Assembly (NCBI RefSeq): GCF_001514115.1 | Contig: NZ_KQ948454.1 | Span: 186,001-250,000 of the forward strand | DNA length: 64,000 bases | From: Streptomyces olivochromogenes | Lineage (GTDB): Bacteria > Actinomycetota > Actinomycetes > Streptomycetales > Streptomycetaceae | Direction: 5' to 3' | Shown: piece by piece, positions 53,543-63,406 of the stretch | Layout of the letters: each line of letters starts with the position of its first letter | Position numbering within the stretch: the stretch's first letter is position 1 | Program-made: the position numbers and the translations under genes | Notes under the pieces: generated by a model | The model's database searches: none | What the model saw: the letters and a program-made list of their open reading frames with translations, nothing else | What the model was told of the DNA's origin: nothing

Positions 53543-54250
53543 ATGACATTCGTACAGCTCATCGATTGCAGGACCAGCCGGTTCGACGAGATGAACCAGC
53601 TGATGGACACATGGGTCGAGAAGACCAGGGGCAAGCGGACCGCGACGCACAGTGTGATCGGCAAGGACCGCTCCGACGCGACCCACTTCATAGAGATCGT
53701 GGAGTTCCCCTCGTTCGAGGAGGCGATGCGGAACTCGCACCTCCCCGAGACCGACAGGATCTTCCAGGAGATGGTGGCGCTCTGCGACGGACTGCCGACG
53801 TTCACCGACCTGGACGTGGTGCGGGACGAGCAGCTGTTCGCGGCCAACATCCGCAGGTTCTTCGAGACGATGGCCGGCCCGGGTGAACTGCCGCCGCTCA
53901 ACGGTCTGATGGTGGAGAGCTACCACGACCACGATCCCGCCAACGAGCAGGACACCATCGGCCTCGACGCGATGCGGCGCGAGATCGAGATGTGGCGCGG
54001 CGGATTCGACTTCACGTTCACCGTCGAGGACCAGCTCACCCAGGGCGACCGGGTCTGCACCCGGTGGGCCTGGAACGGCACCCACAAGGGCGACTTCATG
54101 GGGATCCCGGCGACCGGGAAGCAGGTCACCATGACCGGCACGACCGTCTTCCGCTGTCAGGAGGACGGGAAGATCGCCGAGGGCTGGTGGCAGTACGACC
54201 GGCTGGGGCTGTTGGCTCAGCTGGGGGCGCTGGACGCGCTGGAGCAGTAG
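53543..54250 (+). CDS. Two-domain protein with SnoaL-like C-terminus
   Basis: A 235-residue cytoplasmic protein. The first ~100 residues look like a ferredoxin-like, ABM-type domain (FVQLIDCRTSRFDEMNQLMD, THFIEIVEFPSFEEAMRNS). The second half is a SnoaL-like cone fold (FFETMAGPGELPPL, DRVCTRWAWNGTHKGDFMGI, KIAEGWWQYDRLGLLAQLG). Such folds serve as ester cyclases or hydrolases. No catalytic call is possible. The ATG at 53543 has GGAGG seven bases upstream. It may be co-transcribed with the SDR. Confidence 0.87.
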   Translation: MTFVQLIDCRTSRFDEMNQLMDTWVEKTRGKRTATHSVIGKDRSDATHFIEIVEFPSFEEAMRNSHLPETDRIFQEMVALCDGLPTFTDLDVVRDEQLFAANIRRFFETMAGPGELPPLNGLMVESYHDHDPANEQDTIGLDAMRREIEMWRGGFDFTFTVEDQLTQGDRVCTRWAWNGTHKGDFMGIPATGKQVTMTGTTVFRCQEDGKIAEGWWQYDRLGLLAQLGALDALEQ

Positions 54251-54328
54251 TTCCGGCGGGCTGGTAGGTACCGGCTGGAGCGGTCGGAGCAGGTGGTGCC
54301 GGTCGGAGCGGGGGTACCGGGTACGGGA

Positions 54329-54360
54329 GAAGCCCCCGTTCCGTGCGGAACGGGGGCTTC
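54329..54360. terminator. groEL1 terminator
   Basis: GAAGCCCCCGTTCC (54329-54342) and GGAACGGGGGCTTC (54347-54360) form a perfect 14-bp stem with a GTGC loop. It ends 17 bases from the groEL1 stop and also serves the convergent SnoaL-like gene. Confidence 0.85.
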
Positions 54361-54376
54361 TTCGGGAGTACGAGAC

Positions 54377-56008
<1,632 letters not shown>

Positions 56009-56128
56009 TCAGCCCTCTCGGAAAACTGGGGTGAACGAACCGCGCCCCCGACGCCCGGCTGGTTATGGTCGCGGGGGCCAGGGGCGCAGTTCACTGCAAA
56101 ACTGGGTGGAACGGTGAAGCTGGGCGAA

Positions 56129-56437
56129 CTACTTCTCGATGATCGCGAGCACGTCGCGAGCCGAGAGGACGAGGTACTCCTCGCCGTTGTACTTCACCTC
56201 GGTGCCGCCGTACTTGCTGTACAGCACGATGTCGCCGGTGCTGACGTCGAGCGGCAGGCGCTCGCCGTTCTCGAAGCGGCCCGGGCCCACGGCGAGGACG
56301 ACGCCCTCCTGGGGCTTCTCCTTCGCGGTGTCCGGGATGACCAGGCCGGAAGCCGTGGTCTGCTCGGCGTCCAGCGGCTGGACCACAACACGGTCCTCGA
56401 GCGGCTTGATGGCAACCTTGGAGCTGGTGGTCGTCAC
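56129..56437 (-). CDS. groES: Co-chaperonin GroES
   Basis: A 102-residue GroES, first gene of the groES-groEL1 operon. The mobile loop region ([19 protein letters not shown]) and roof strands ([20 protein letters not shown]) are typical. It caps the GroEL ring. GGGGGAGGTC precedes the ATG. The promoter at 56567-56596 is overlapped by two CIRCE operators, so HrcA represses it at normal temperature. Confidence 0.97.
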   Translation of the reverse strand: MTTTSSKVAIKPLEDRVVVQPLDAEQTTASGLVIPDTAKEKPQEGVVLAVGPGRFENGERLPLDVSTGDIVLYSKYGGTEVKYNGEEYLVLSARDVLAIIEK

Positions 56438-56534
56438 GATCCGACCTCCCCCTTCGGAGATCTCACGGGGTTAACTGTCTGAGGTGGCGACCAGGTGGAT
56501 CCGTCGTCGCGGGTGCCGGACCTGCCCGTCGCTA

Positions 56535-56561
56535 TTGGCACTCTCCAGTGGGGAGTGCCAG
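56535..56561 (-). promoter_or_regulatory. CIRCE operator, proximal
   Basis: TTGGCACTC-N9-GAGTGCCAG, a near-perfect CIRCE with 9-bp arms and a 9-base spacer. It covers the predicted transcription start of groES. HrcA repressor binds CIRCE. Confidence 0.92.
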
Positions 56562-56566
56562 GGCCG

Positions 56567-56596
56567 AGACTATGACCGCGATTAGCACTCGGTCAA
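56567..56596 (-). promoter_or_regulatory. groES promoter
   Basis: On the minus strand TTGACC (complement of 56591-56596) and TAGTCT (complement of 56567-56572) are 18 bp apart. The -35 box lies inside the distal CIRCE and the start falls inside the proximal one. Confidence 0.75.
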
Positions 56597-56608
56597 GCGG
56601 AGTGCCAA
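56582..56608 (-). promoter_or_regulatory. CIRCE operator, distal
   Basis: TTAGCACTC-N9-GAGTGCCAA. The left arm is a perfect CIRCE consensus. Its spacer holds the groES -35 box. The centres of the two CIRCE sites are 47 bp apart. Confidence 0.92.
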
Positions 56609-56674
56609 AGCCTCCGGCGTGGCGTGGGGTTTTGGGCACCCGGCGCGCGTGTCGGCGTACCCCCAGCCGCATGG

Positions 56675-57454
56675 TCAGAGGTAGTTCTCAAGACGCGCCG
56701 GCGTGAAGCCCTCCGCCTGGATGCGTCGCAGGAGTCTGACCGTCGCCTCCGTGAGGTTGGGCTCCTCGAAGCCGGAGAGGATGTCACCCGGTCGCAGGCG
56801 GCGGGCGTCGGGCTCCCGGCCGAGGACGACGGCCGCGACCCCGCAGTCGGCGGCGGCGTGCAGCGTGGTGGTGTCGTAGGTGCCGTAGGGGGGACGGAAG
56901 AGCCTGGGGCGGACGCCGAATCGGGCCTTGAGCTTCTCCTGCTGGCCGCAGATCTCGGCCCGCTGGCCCGCGTACGGCAGTCCGCGCAGCGAGGCGTGGT
57001 GGAGGGTGTGGTTCTGCACGCTCGCGCCGACCGTCCGCAGCTGGGCGAAGTGCCCGTACCCCGGCCCGACGACACTGTCCGTGAGGAACATGCTGACCGG
57101 CAGCCGCAGTTCACGGACCATGTCGACGAACCGCGGATCGCGCTCGGCACCGTCGTCGTACGTCAGGAAGACCACCTTGTCGCGGGTGGGTACGCGGTCC
57201 ACGACGGGAGCCAGCCCCGGCGCCGCACCGCGCAGGGCGGGCCGGGCGGGCCGCTGCGGCGGGGCGGCGAGCGGGGTGGGCAGCCCCCAGTGGCGGTACG
57301 TCGCCGGGGTCGGCCCCTCCGGCCTGGACCTGCGTACCTCCTGCGCGGCCTTCTTGCCCAGCCGTTCGATCGGGTCGACGGACTGGGCACAGCCGGTGCA
57401 GCCGGTCAGGAGCGCCGCGGTGAGCGCCCCCGCGACCAGCGCCCGCGTTCTCAC
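56675..57454 (-). CDS. Polysaccharide deacetylase lipoprotein
   Basis: A 259-residue lipoprotein of the NodB family that probably deacetylates a surface glycan. The lipobox is LLTGC with Cys19. NodB motifs are TYDDG (metal Asp), NHTLHHASL (metal His pair) and RPPYGTYD. The catalytic domain starts near residue 88. The GTG at 57454 overlaps the stop of the upstream deacetylase as GTGA, so the two are translationally coupled. The product is a paralogue of that protein with a shorter N-terminal linker. Substrate unknown. Confidence 0.9.
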   Translation of the reverse strand: MRTRALVAGALTAALLTGCTGCAQSVDPIERLGKKAAQEVRRSRPEGPTPATYRHWGLPTPLAAPPQRPARPALRGAAPGLAPVVDRVPTRDKVVFLTYDDGAERDPRFVDMVRELRLPVSMFLTDSVVGPGYGHFAQLRTVGASVQNHTLHHASLRGLPYAGQRAEICGQQEKLKARFGVRPRLFRPPYGTYDTTTLHAAADCGVAAVVLGREPDARRLRPGDILSGFEEPNLTEATVRLLRRIQAEGFTPARLENYL

Positions 57455-58380
57455 AGGTAGTCCTCCAGCCGTGCCACCGCGTACCCCTTGTCGGTGACCA
57501 GCTTCAAAAAGCGGCGGATCATGTCGGGCATGGTGCCGTCCCAGTCCTCCCTGCCGCGGAAGTGGGTGAGGACGATGTCGCCGGGGTGCAGGTCGCGGTC
57601 CCAGTCGCGGTACTCCCAGTGGTCGACGAAGACCTCCTCGTCCCAGATGGGCGCGTACTTGATGCCACAGGACTTGGCGGCACGCAGGGTGTCCCGGTTG
57701 TAGTTGCCGTAGGGCGGCCTGAAGACCTTGGGGCGCTTGCCGAACTGCTTCTCCATGATGTCCTGCATGCCGCAGATCTCGTGCTGCTGCTCCTCGTACG
57801 ACAGCCCCGGCAGGTAGGGGTGGGTGAGGGTGTGGTTGTTGAGGGTGACACCCCGGTCGCGCATCTTCCGGAAGTACCCGTAGTCGTCCTTGACCAGGTA
57901 GTTGCTCAGGAAGGCGGTGTACGGGATCTTCAGGTCGCTCATCATCCTGAGGAACGCCGGGTCCTTCTCGGAGCCGTCGTCGATGGTGAGGAAGACGACC
58001 TTGTCCTTGGTGGGGACGGTCGTGAAGACCGGCGGCAGGTCGAGCTCTTCCTGATCGGTGACCTCGAAGCCGTCGCGGGGTCCGATGACCGGCTTCCTCG
58101 CCGGGGCCGGCGGCGCGGCCAACGGGACCTTCGTGAGCCCCCAGTGCTTGGCCGCGACGGCCCGGGCGGCCTGCTGCGCGCGGAGTCTGGCGGCGTAGGA
58201 GTCGAGGGCGCGGGCCGGGGGCGCGTGCAGCGCCTGCTGGGGTCCCTCGACGGGACGGGCGCCGTTGGTGTCGTCGTCGGCGCAACCGGACGCGAGGGCG
58301 GCGACGGCGAGGACGGCCACCCCGCCCCACGCGCGCGCCCTCTTTGCGTTGTTTTTGTACTTTTGTCGTACTGATCGCAT
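57451..58380 (-). CDS. Polysaccharide deacetylase lipoprotein
   Basis: A 309-residue NodB-family lipoprotein. After a basic start the lipobox ALASGC gives Cys33. A linker of about 100 residues follows, with KHWGLTKVPLAAPP, a segment shared with the paralogue (YRHWGLPTPLAAPP). Motifs are FLTIDDGSEKD, NHTLTHPYL, FRPPYGNYN and the late DIVLTHF. It probably removes acetyl groups from a cell-wall or capsular polymer. GAGGA is nine bases before the ATG. It is first in a two-gene operon. Confidence 0.91.
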   Translation of the reverse strand: MRSVRQKYKNNAKRARAWGGVAVLAVAALASGCADDDTNGARPVEGPQQALHAPPARALDSYAARLRAQQAARAVAAKHWGLTKVPLAAPPAPARKPVIGPRDGFEVTDQEELDLPPVFTTVPTKDKVVFLTIDDGSEKDPAFLRMMSDLKIPYTAFLSNYLVKDDYGYFRKMRDRGVTLNNHTLTHPYLPGLSYEEQQHEICGMQDIMEKQFGKRPKVFRPPYGNYNRDTLRAAKSCGIKYAPIWDEEVFVDHWEYRDWDRDLHPGDIVLTHFRGREDWDGTMPDMIRRFLKLVTDKGYAVARLEDYL

Positions 58381-58490
58381 GGTGTCGGATCCTCGCAGGC
58401 CACCGCCCGTCCGGGGCTCCGACACCGCGACCGGGGGCGCACCGTCCACCGACTGGCCCACACCCACCCGCGCTGACCGACAATGGGCCG

Positions 58491-59678
58491 GTGAACGACG
58501 TCTCCTTCGCCTCTCTCCTCACCCCCGAGGGCCACGCCCTGCTCGACGAGGTGCGCGGCACCGAACCCGCCCAGGAGCTGGCCGTCGCCACCCGGCTGCG
58601 CCGCGACCACCCGGCCGAACTGGTCTCGGCCGCGCTCGGGCAGGCGCGGCTGCGGCAGCGGGCGGCGGCGAAGTTCGGCGCCGAGGACGCGGAGCGGATG
58701 TACTTCACCCCGAACGGGGTCGAGCAGTCGACGCGCACCACGGTCGCCACCCATCGCGCGCGGCGACTGCGGTCCCTGGGGGTGCGCTCGGTCGCCGACC
58801 TGTGCTCCGGCATCGGCGGCGACGCGATCGCGCTGGCCCGTGCCGGAATCCGCGTCCTCGCCGTGGACCGGGACCCGCTGACGGTGGCGGTGGCGCGCGC
58901 GAACGCCGAGGCGCTCGGGCTCGCCGAGCTGATCGAGGTGCGCGAGGCCGATGTCACGGAGGTCGACACACAGGCGTACGACGCGGTCTTCGTGGACCCG
59001 GCGCGGCGCGGCGGACGCGGCCGTATCTTCGATCCGGAGGCTTACTCGCCCCCGCTCTCCTGGGCGATCGCGACGGCTCTGAAGGCCCCGCTCGCCGCCC
59101 TGAAGATCGCCCCGGGCATCCCCCACGAGGCGGTCCCCGCCGAGGCCGAGGCCGAGTGGATCTCGGACGCCGGTGACGTGAAGGAGGCGGTGCTGTGGTT
59201 CGGCACCGAGCCGGGGCTGGTGCGGGCCACCCTGCTGCCCGGCCCGCGCGAGCTGCGCGGCCGCGGCCTGCCCGACCCCGCGGTGCGAGCGGTCGGGCGC
59301 TACCTGTACGAGCCCGACGGCGCCGTCATCCGGGCCCATCTGGTGGCCGAGGTCGCCGAGGAGGTCGACGGCGGCCTGGTCGACGAGACGATCGCGTACA
59401 TCACGGCGGACGAACTGCGCCCGACACCGTACGCCTCCGCCTACGAGATCACCGACCGGCTTCCCTTCAACGTGAAGAAGTTGAAGGCGCTGCTGCGGGA
59501 GCGGGGGGTCGGGGTACTGACCGTGAAGAAGCGGGGGTCGGCGGTCGAGCCGGAGGAACTCCGCAAGAAGGCCCTGCCCAAGTCGCACGGCCCCCACTCG
59601 GCCACCGTCTTCCTGACCAGGGTCGCGGGGGCACCGACGATGCTGCTCGGCCACCCGGCCCAGCGGCACGCCTCCTAG
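58491..59678 (+). CDS. Class I SAM-dependent methyltransferase with THUMP-like domain
   Basis: A 395-residue protein. The N-terminal ~95 residues are helical (ELVSAALGQARLRQRAAAKF). The Rossmann fold follows, with the SAM motif ADLCSGIGGDAIALA, acidic DRDP, and FVDPARRGGRGR as motif IV. The C-terminal third (LPFNVKKLKALLRERGVGVL) is the THUMP-like domain. It may modify RNA, but the target is unknown. The GTG at 58491 follows GACAAT (58479-58484) by six bases with no binding site, so it may be leaderless. It is divergent from the deacetylases. Confidence 0.9.
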   Translation: MNDVSFASLLTPEGHALLDEVRGTEPAQELAVATRLRRDHPAELVSAALGQARLRQRAAAKFGAEDAERMYFTPNGVEQSTRTTVATHRARRLRSLGVRSVADLCSGIGGDAIALARAGIRVLAVDRDPLTVAVARANAEALGLAELIEVREADVTEVDTQAYDAVFVDPARRGGRGRIFDPEAYSPPLSWAIATALKAPLAALKIAPGIPHEAVPAEAEAEWISDAGDVKEAVLWFGTEPGLVRATLLPGPRELRGRGLPDPAVRAVGRYLYEPDGAVIRAHLVAEVAEEVDGGLVDETIAYITADELRPTPYASAYEITDRLPFNVKKLKALLRERGVGVLTVKKRGSAVEPEELRKKALPKSHGPHSATVFLTRVAGAPTMLLGHPAQRHAS

Positions 59679-59681
59679 GCC

Positions 59682-61007
59682 CTAGCGACACTCCCGCGCC
59701 CGCGTCTCCAGCAGCTCGCGTTCCCGTTCGTTGCGGGCCAGGCTCGCGGCTCGTTCGAACTCCGCGCGGGCCTCCGTCGTACGGCCGAGGCGGGCCAGCA
59801 GGTCGCCGCGGACGCTGGGCAGCAGGTGGTAGTCGCGCAGGGCCGGTTCGCCGGCCAGCCGGTCGACGATCTCCAGTGCCTGGGCGGGGCCCTCGGCCAT
59901 GGAGACGGCGACGGCGCGGTTCAACTCGACCACGGGAGAGGGGGAACGGGCCGCCAGCAGCCCGTACAGGGTGGCGATCCGTTCCCAGTCCGTGTCCTCG
60001 TACGCGTACGCCTGGGCGTGGCAGGCGGCGATGGCGGCCTGGAGGGCGTACGGGCCAGGGGGGCCGGTGGTGACGGCGTTCGCCCGGCCGAGGGCGGCGA
60101 AGCCGCGGCGGATCAGCAGACGGTTCCAGCGGCGCCGGCTCTGGTCCTTGAGGAGGACGGGCTCGCCCGAGGGGCCGGTGCGGGCGGCGGCACGGGACTC
60201 CTGGAGTTCCAACAGGGACACCAACGCGTGCACTTCGGGCTCCTTGGGCATCAACTCGGCCAGCACGCGGGCCAGTCGCAGCGCGTCCTCGCACAGGGCG
60301 GGGCGCAGCAGGTCGTCGCCCGCCGTGGCCGCGTATCCCTCGTTGAAGACCAGGTAGATGACCTCGAGCACGGACCCGAGGCGGGCCTCGCGGTCCGAGC
60401 CGTAGGGGACCTCGAAGGGGACGCCCTTCGTCGCCAGGGTCCGCTTGGCGCGCACGATGCGCTGGGCGACGGTCGCCTCCGGGGCGAGGAAGGCGCGGGC
60501 GATCTCGGAGGTGGTCAGACCGCCGACCAGGCGCAGCGTGAGGGCGATGCGGGCCTCGGCGGAGAGGACGGGGTGGCAGGCGGTGAAGACGAGCCGCAGC
60601 AGGTCGTCGTCGATGTCGTCCGGGTCGGAGGGTTCGTCGAGGTGGTGCGGGGCGGTCACCGAGAGGTCCCGCCCCACCTCCGCCAGCTTGCGTGCGTACT
60701 GCTCCCGGCGGCGTACGAGATCGATCGCACGGCGCTTGGCCGTGGTCGTCAGCCAGGCGCCCGGGTTGTCCGGGACGCCGTCCCGCGGCCACTGCTCCAG
60801 CGCCGCGACCAGGGCGTCCTGCGCGAGCTCCTCGGCGATGCCGACGTCGCGGACGATGCGGGAGACGCCGGCGATGATGCGGGGCGACTCGATCCGGAAG
60901 ATCGTCTCGACGGCTTCGACCGCTTCGACGGCTTCGCCGGCACCTCGGGCGGCCCCGGACGCGACGGGCTGCGTGACGGGCGTGACAGTGGGCTGCTGCT
61001 CTTCCAC
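59682..61007 (-). CDS. ECF42-type sigma factor with TPR-like C-terminal extension
   Basis: A 441-residue sigma factor, more than twice the usual ECF length. Region 2 (IAGVSRIVRDVGIAEELAQD, NPGAWLTTTAKRRAID) and region 4 (LTLRLVGGLTTSEIARAFLA) occupy the first 190 residues. The remaining 250 form the DUF6596/TPR-like helical extension that marks the ECF42 group. These factors are encoded beside a DGPF/YCII protein, as here, and have no classic anti-sigma factor. The N-terminus has three near repeats of EAV. The GTG start has GGTGGG upstream. Confidence 0.92.
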   Translation of the reverse strand: MEEQQPTVTPVTQPVASGAARGAGEAVEAVEAVETIFRIESPRIIAGVSRIVRDVGIAEELAQDALVAALEQWPRDGVPDNPGAWLTTTAKRRAIDLVRRREQYARKLAEVGRDLSVTAPHHLDEPSDPDDIDDDLLRLVFTACHPVLSAEARIALTLRLVGGLTTSEIARAFLAPEATVAQRIVRAKRTLATKGVPFEVPYGSDREARLGSVLEVIYLVFNEGYAATAGDDLLRPALCEDALRLARVLAELMPKEPEVHALVSLLELQESRAAARTGPSGEPVLLKDQSRRRWNRLLIRRGFAALGRANAVTTGPPGPYALQAAIAACHAQAYAYEDTDWERIATLYGLLAARSPSPVVELNRAVAVSMAEGPAQALEIVDRLAGEPALRDYHLLPSVRGDLLARLGRTTEARAEFERAASLARNERERELLETRARECR

Positions 61008-61077
61008 AACCCACCATCAGACACCCGCGTCGGCCGTGGGCCAAGGAACCGCTGCGGCATGATCCGCCGGACAGGTC

Positions 61078-61434
61078 CTAGCCCTCGGCGATCTCCCGCA
61101 CCTCGCAGGTCACCGTCCAGTGCTCCTCGTGCACCTTCAGGAACCGCTTGGTCCACTCCAGGGCCTCGGCCATGTCCTTGCACTGCATGAGCGCGTAGCC
61201 GCCGACGACCTCCTTGGACTCGGTGAAGGGCCCGTCGGTGACGGACAGCTGCCCGCCCGACCAGTGCACCCGCTTGCCCTGGGCGGACGGCGTCAGCCCG
61301 GCGGTGTCGAGCATGACCCCCGCCTTGGTGATCTCCTCGATCAGCTCGCCCATCCGCTGCATCAGCTCCGGGCTCGGGCCCTCGGCGGGCGCGGTGCTCT
61401 CGTCGATCTGGACCAGCGACAGGTAACGCGGCAT
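61078..61434 (-). CDS. YCII-related DGPF-domain protein
   Basis: A 118-residue protein of the YCII/DGPF family with the signature TDGPFTESKEVVGGYAL near residue 66. Proteins of this kind are encoded next to ECF42 sigma factors, and their promoters are the main targets of the sigma factor. The biochemical role is unknown. The ATG has GAGGAG five bases before it. The sigma gene follows after 70 bp, so both probably form one unit driven from 61496-61522. Confidence 0.93.
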   Translation of the reverse strand: MPRYLSLVQIDESTAPAEGPSPELMQRMGELIEEITKAGVMLDTAGLTPSAQGKRVHWSGGQLSVTDGPFTESKEVVGGYALMQCKDMAEALEWTKRFLKVHEEHWTVTCEVREIAEG

Positions 61435-61495
61435 GGTGACTCCTCGTGTCCGTGGTGCCTCGGAGGCGGGGCTTCTCCCTGCCTCTCACCCGTGC

Positions 61496-61522
61496 GTCGA
61501 ACGGGAGACACCGGTTTCGACA
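61496..61522 (-). promoter_or_regulatory. ECF42-type promoter
   Basis: On the minus strand TGTCGA (complement of 61517-61522) and CGAC (complement of 61496-61499) are 17 bp apart. This matches the TGTCGA / CGA(C/T) motif reported for ECF42 factors. It lies about 60 bases before the YCII gene, so the system probably drives itself. Confidence 0.75.
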
Positions 61523-61577
61523 CCGTCCCCGGATTTCTCTGGATTTTTTTCTCCCGGCGGGGTGAGGCGGCTACGGC

Positions 61578-62156
61578 TCAGTCGGCGAAGTCCTTGAGCT
61601 CCACGGTCTCCAGGGTAAAACCGACGGGGTCCGGCAGTTCGATGGCGGTGCCGTACGGACGAGTCGTGATGCAGCGGTACTGGCCGCCCTCGGGCTCTGC
61701 GTGGACGATGACGCTGCCCGCGTCCCTGTCGATCAGGAGATAGACGGGGATGCCCGCGGCGGCATAACCGTCGGGCTTGTCGATGTGATCACGCCGAACA
61801 GCGTCCCCGTCGTGCGAAGTGACCTCGACGGCCATCAGGACACCGTCCGAATCCGCCCACTCACGGGCCCCGACGAAATGCCGACGGGGTGCCAGGACGC
61901 CGTCCGCCTTCGCCCGTCCGTTGCGGTACTCCTCGATCTTCAGGCCTTGCTCCCCGTATAGCCAGAGATCGGGCCGGTGCTGCATGCAGATCTGCTGAAG
62001 CCAGGCGATGACCTCGTTGTGGTTACCGTCCGGCACGGGCTTGACCACGACCTTTCCGCTGATGAACTCCAGCCGCACAAGCTCGGGCGCGTTGCGGGCG
62101 AGCTCCTCGAATTCCTCGACGAGCATCTGGGGCCGGTCGGCAGTGCTGGGGGTCAT
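61578..62156 (-). CDS. Uma2 family protein (PD-(D/E)XK-like fold)
   Basis: A 192-residue Uma2/DUF820 protein. Core residues are in RAKADGVLAPRRHF, VLMAVEVTSHDGDA, HIDKPDGYAAAGIPVYLLID (Asp, Glu, Lys and the closing strand). It is a full-length relative of the protein at 23063-23668 but not close in sequence. The ATG has GGGAGGAGG upstream. The role is unknown. It is followed by the ECF42 operon on the same strand, with no sign that they belong together. Confidence 0.9.
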   Translation of the reverse strand: MTPSTADRPQMLVEEFEELARNAPELVRLEFISGKVVVKPVPDGNHNEVIAWLQQICMQHRPDLWLYGEQGLKIEEYRNGRAKADGVLAPRRHFVGAREWADSDGVLMAVEVTSHDGDAVRRDHIDKPDGYAAAGIPVYLLIDRDAGSVIVHAEPEGGQYRCITTRPYGTAIELPDPVGFTLETVELKDFAD

Positions 62157-62215
62157 GGCGTCGCCTCCTCCCCTCCATCCTGCCCCGGTCACGGGCGGAC
62201 CGTGCTGCAAGGTCG

Positions 62216-63088
62216 TCATGTGCCTGCTCCTTTCTCCGTCTTGTCCATGCGGGTCCCGGTACGCAGGACGGCGCGCAGCCGTCCGGCATGGGCGCGCACC
62301 TCATCGACCGCGAGGGTCGGCCGCCCGCCCCAGCACCCCCCGCACAACCCGCCCCGCAGCTCGTCACCGTCCCCGCCCGGCTCCCCGCACGCCGTGCACA
62401 CCACCTCGTACCGGGGCGCCGGTGACTGTGGCCGCGGCTCGGGCGGCGGGGGCAGTTTGGCGAGGAGTCGGGCGCGTACGAAGGCGTACGCGTGCGCCAC
62501 GCGCTCCGGGAGCCCCGCCGTCAGCGCCTGGACGAGCTGTGCCTCACCCGCGCCCCGCGCGAACCACTCGGCGGCCTCCTCCTCCAGCGCCGCGCACTCC
62601 CCCGCCGACAGCGTGAGCCGGGCGTCGATCCGGCCGAGCCGGGCCAGCGCGCCGTACGCCGTCGAGCGCGCCGCCTGCGCCACGGGCCGCTCGGTCACCG
62701 GCGTCCGCCCGGCGAGGAAGGCGTTCCACCAGGCGTCGTCGTGCGCGGTGCGCGAGAAGAAGGTGTGCCAGACCCAGCGGGGGCAGCCGTCGACGGTGAC
62801 GGGGCGGCGTACGCGGCGCAGATGGCCCGCCGCCGAGAGGTTGTTGAGGGCGGTGGCCAGGGCGCACTGGCCGTACGGGAGGTGCTTGGCGAGGGTCTTG
62901 ATGGAGAGGTCCGACTCGTCGGCGAGCCGGTCGATGTACGTCGCGATCGATGCCTCGCGGGTGGGCAGATGCGCGAAGTCGCGACCCGTACGGGGGGTTT
63001 GATCGGGCGCCGACCGTTTTCCGTAGCCCGGATTGGCCAGGGGATGGGCGGAGGGGCGCGGGGCAGCACTAAGCTGGGCGACAGCCAT
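62216..63088 (-). CDS. Helix-turn-helix protein with C-terminal zinc ribbon
   Basis: A 290-residue protein. A winged helix-turn-helix (about 55-105: IDRLADESDLSIKTLAKHL, CALATALNNLSAAGHLRRVR) resembles MarR or replication-type regulators. A middle helical segment follows. The C-terminus has C-x2-C and C-x2-C pairs (VCTACGEPGGD, GGLCGGC) that would form a zinc ribbon, then a basic end. I do not know its partner or operator. The ATG at 63088 is followed by 25 low-complexity residues. Confidence 0.8.
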   Translation of the reverse strand: MAVAQLSAAPRPSAHPLANPGYGKRSAPDQTPRTGRDFAHLPTREASIATYIDRLADESDLSIKTLAKHLPYGQCALATALNNLSAAGHLRRVRRPVTVDGCPRWVWHTFFSRTAHDDAWWNAFLAGRTPVTERPVAQAARSTAYGALARLGRIDARLTLSAGECAALEEEAAEWFARGAGEAQLVQALTAGLPERVAHAYAFVRARLLAKLPPPPEPRPQSPAPRYEVVCTACGEPGGDGDELRGGLCGGCWGGRPTLAVDEVRAHAGRLRAVLRTGTRMDKTEKGAGT

Positions 63089-63406
63089 GAGTCGAAACGT
63101 CTCTTTCGGTCTCGGTGGTCAGACCCCCGCGCGGTGCTGAGAACACCCACGGGGGTCGATGCTTTCCCGGCGCACGCTACACGTCCGCCACGCTCCGCCG
63201 CGACCCGATCACGAAAAGTCATCACCCCTGGCCGGAGCGGCACTTGGGCCGCCGGACAGGGAGGGTGGGCGGGTAGGGCCTCCCGCCCAATCCATACAAA
63301 AGCGTCTCGAATCCCGACCCCCGAAGCTCAAGTCCCGGCGAACGGGGCGCAGACGTGCTCGCGGAAGCGCGGGGCTGACCCGGGGGCCGGGTGGGCAGGT
63401 TCCTGT
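63089..63406. other. Intergenic region without visible gene
   Basis: The 318 bases between the divergent HTH and methyltransferase genes hold no convincing frame. GACCCCCG (63121-63128) and CGGGGGTC (63151-63158) are inverted complements and could be an operator or a hairpin. Confidence 0.5.
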
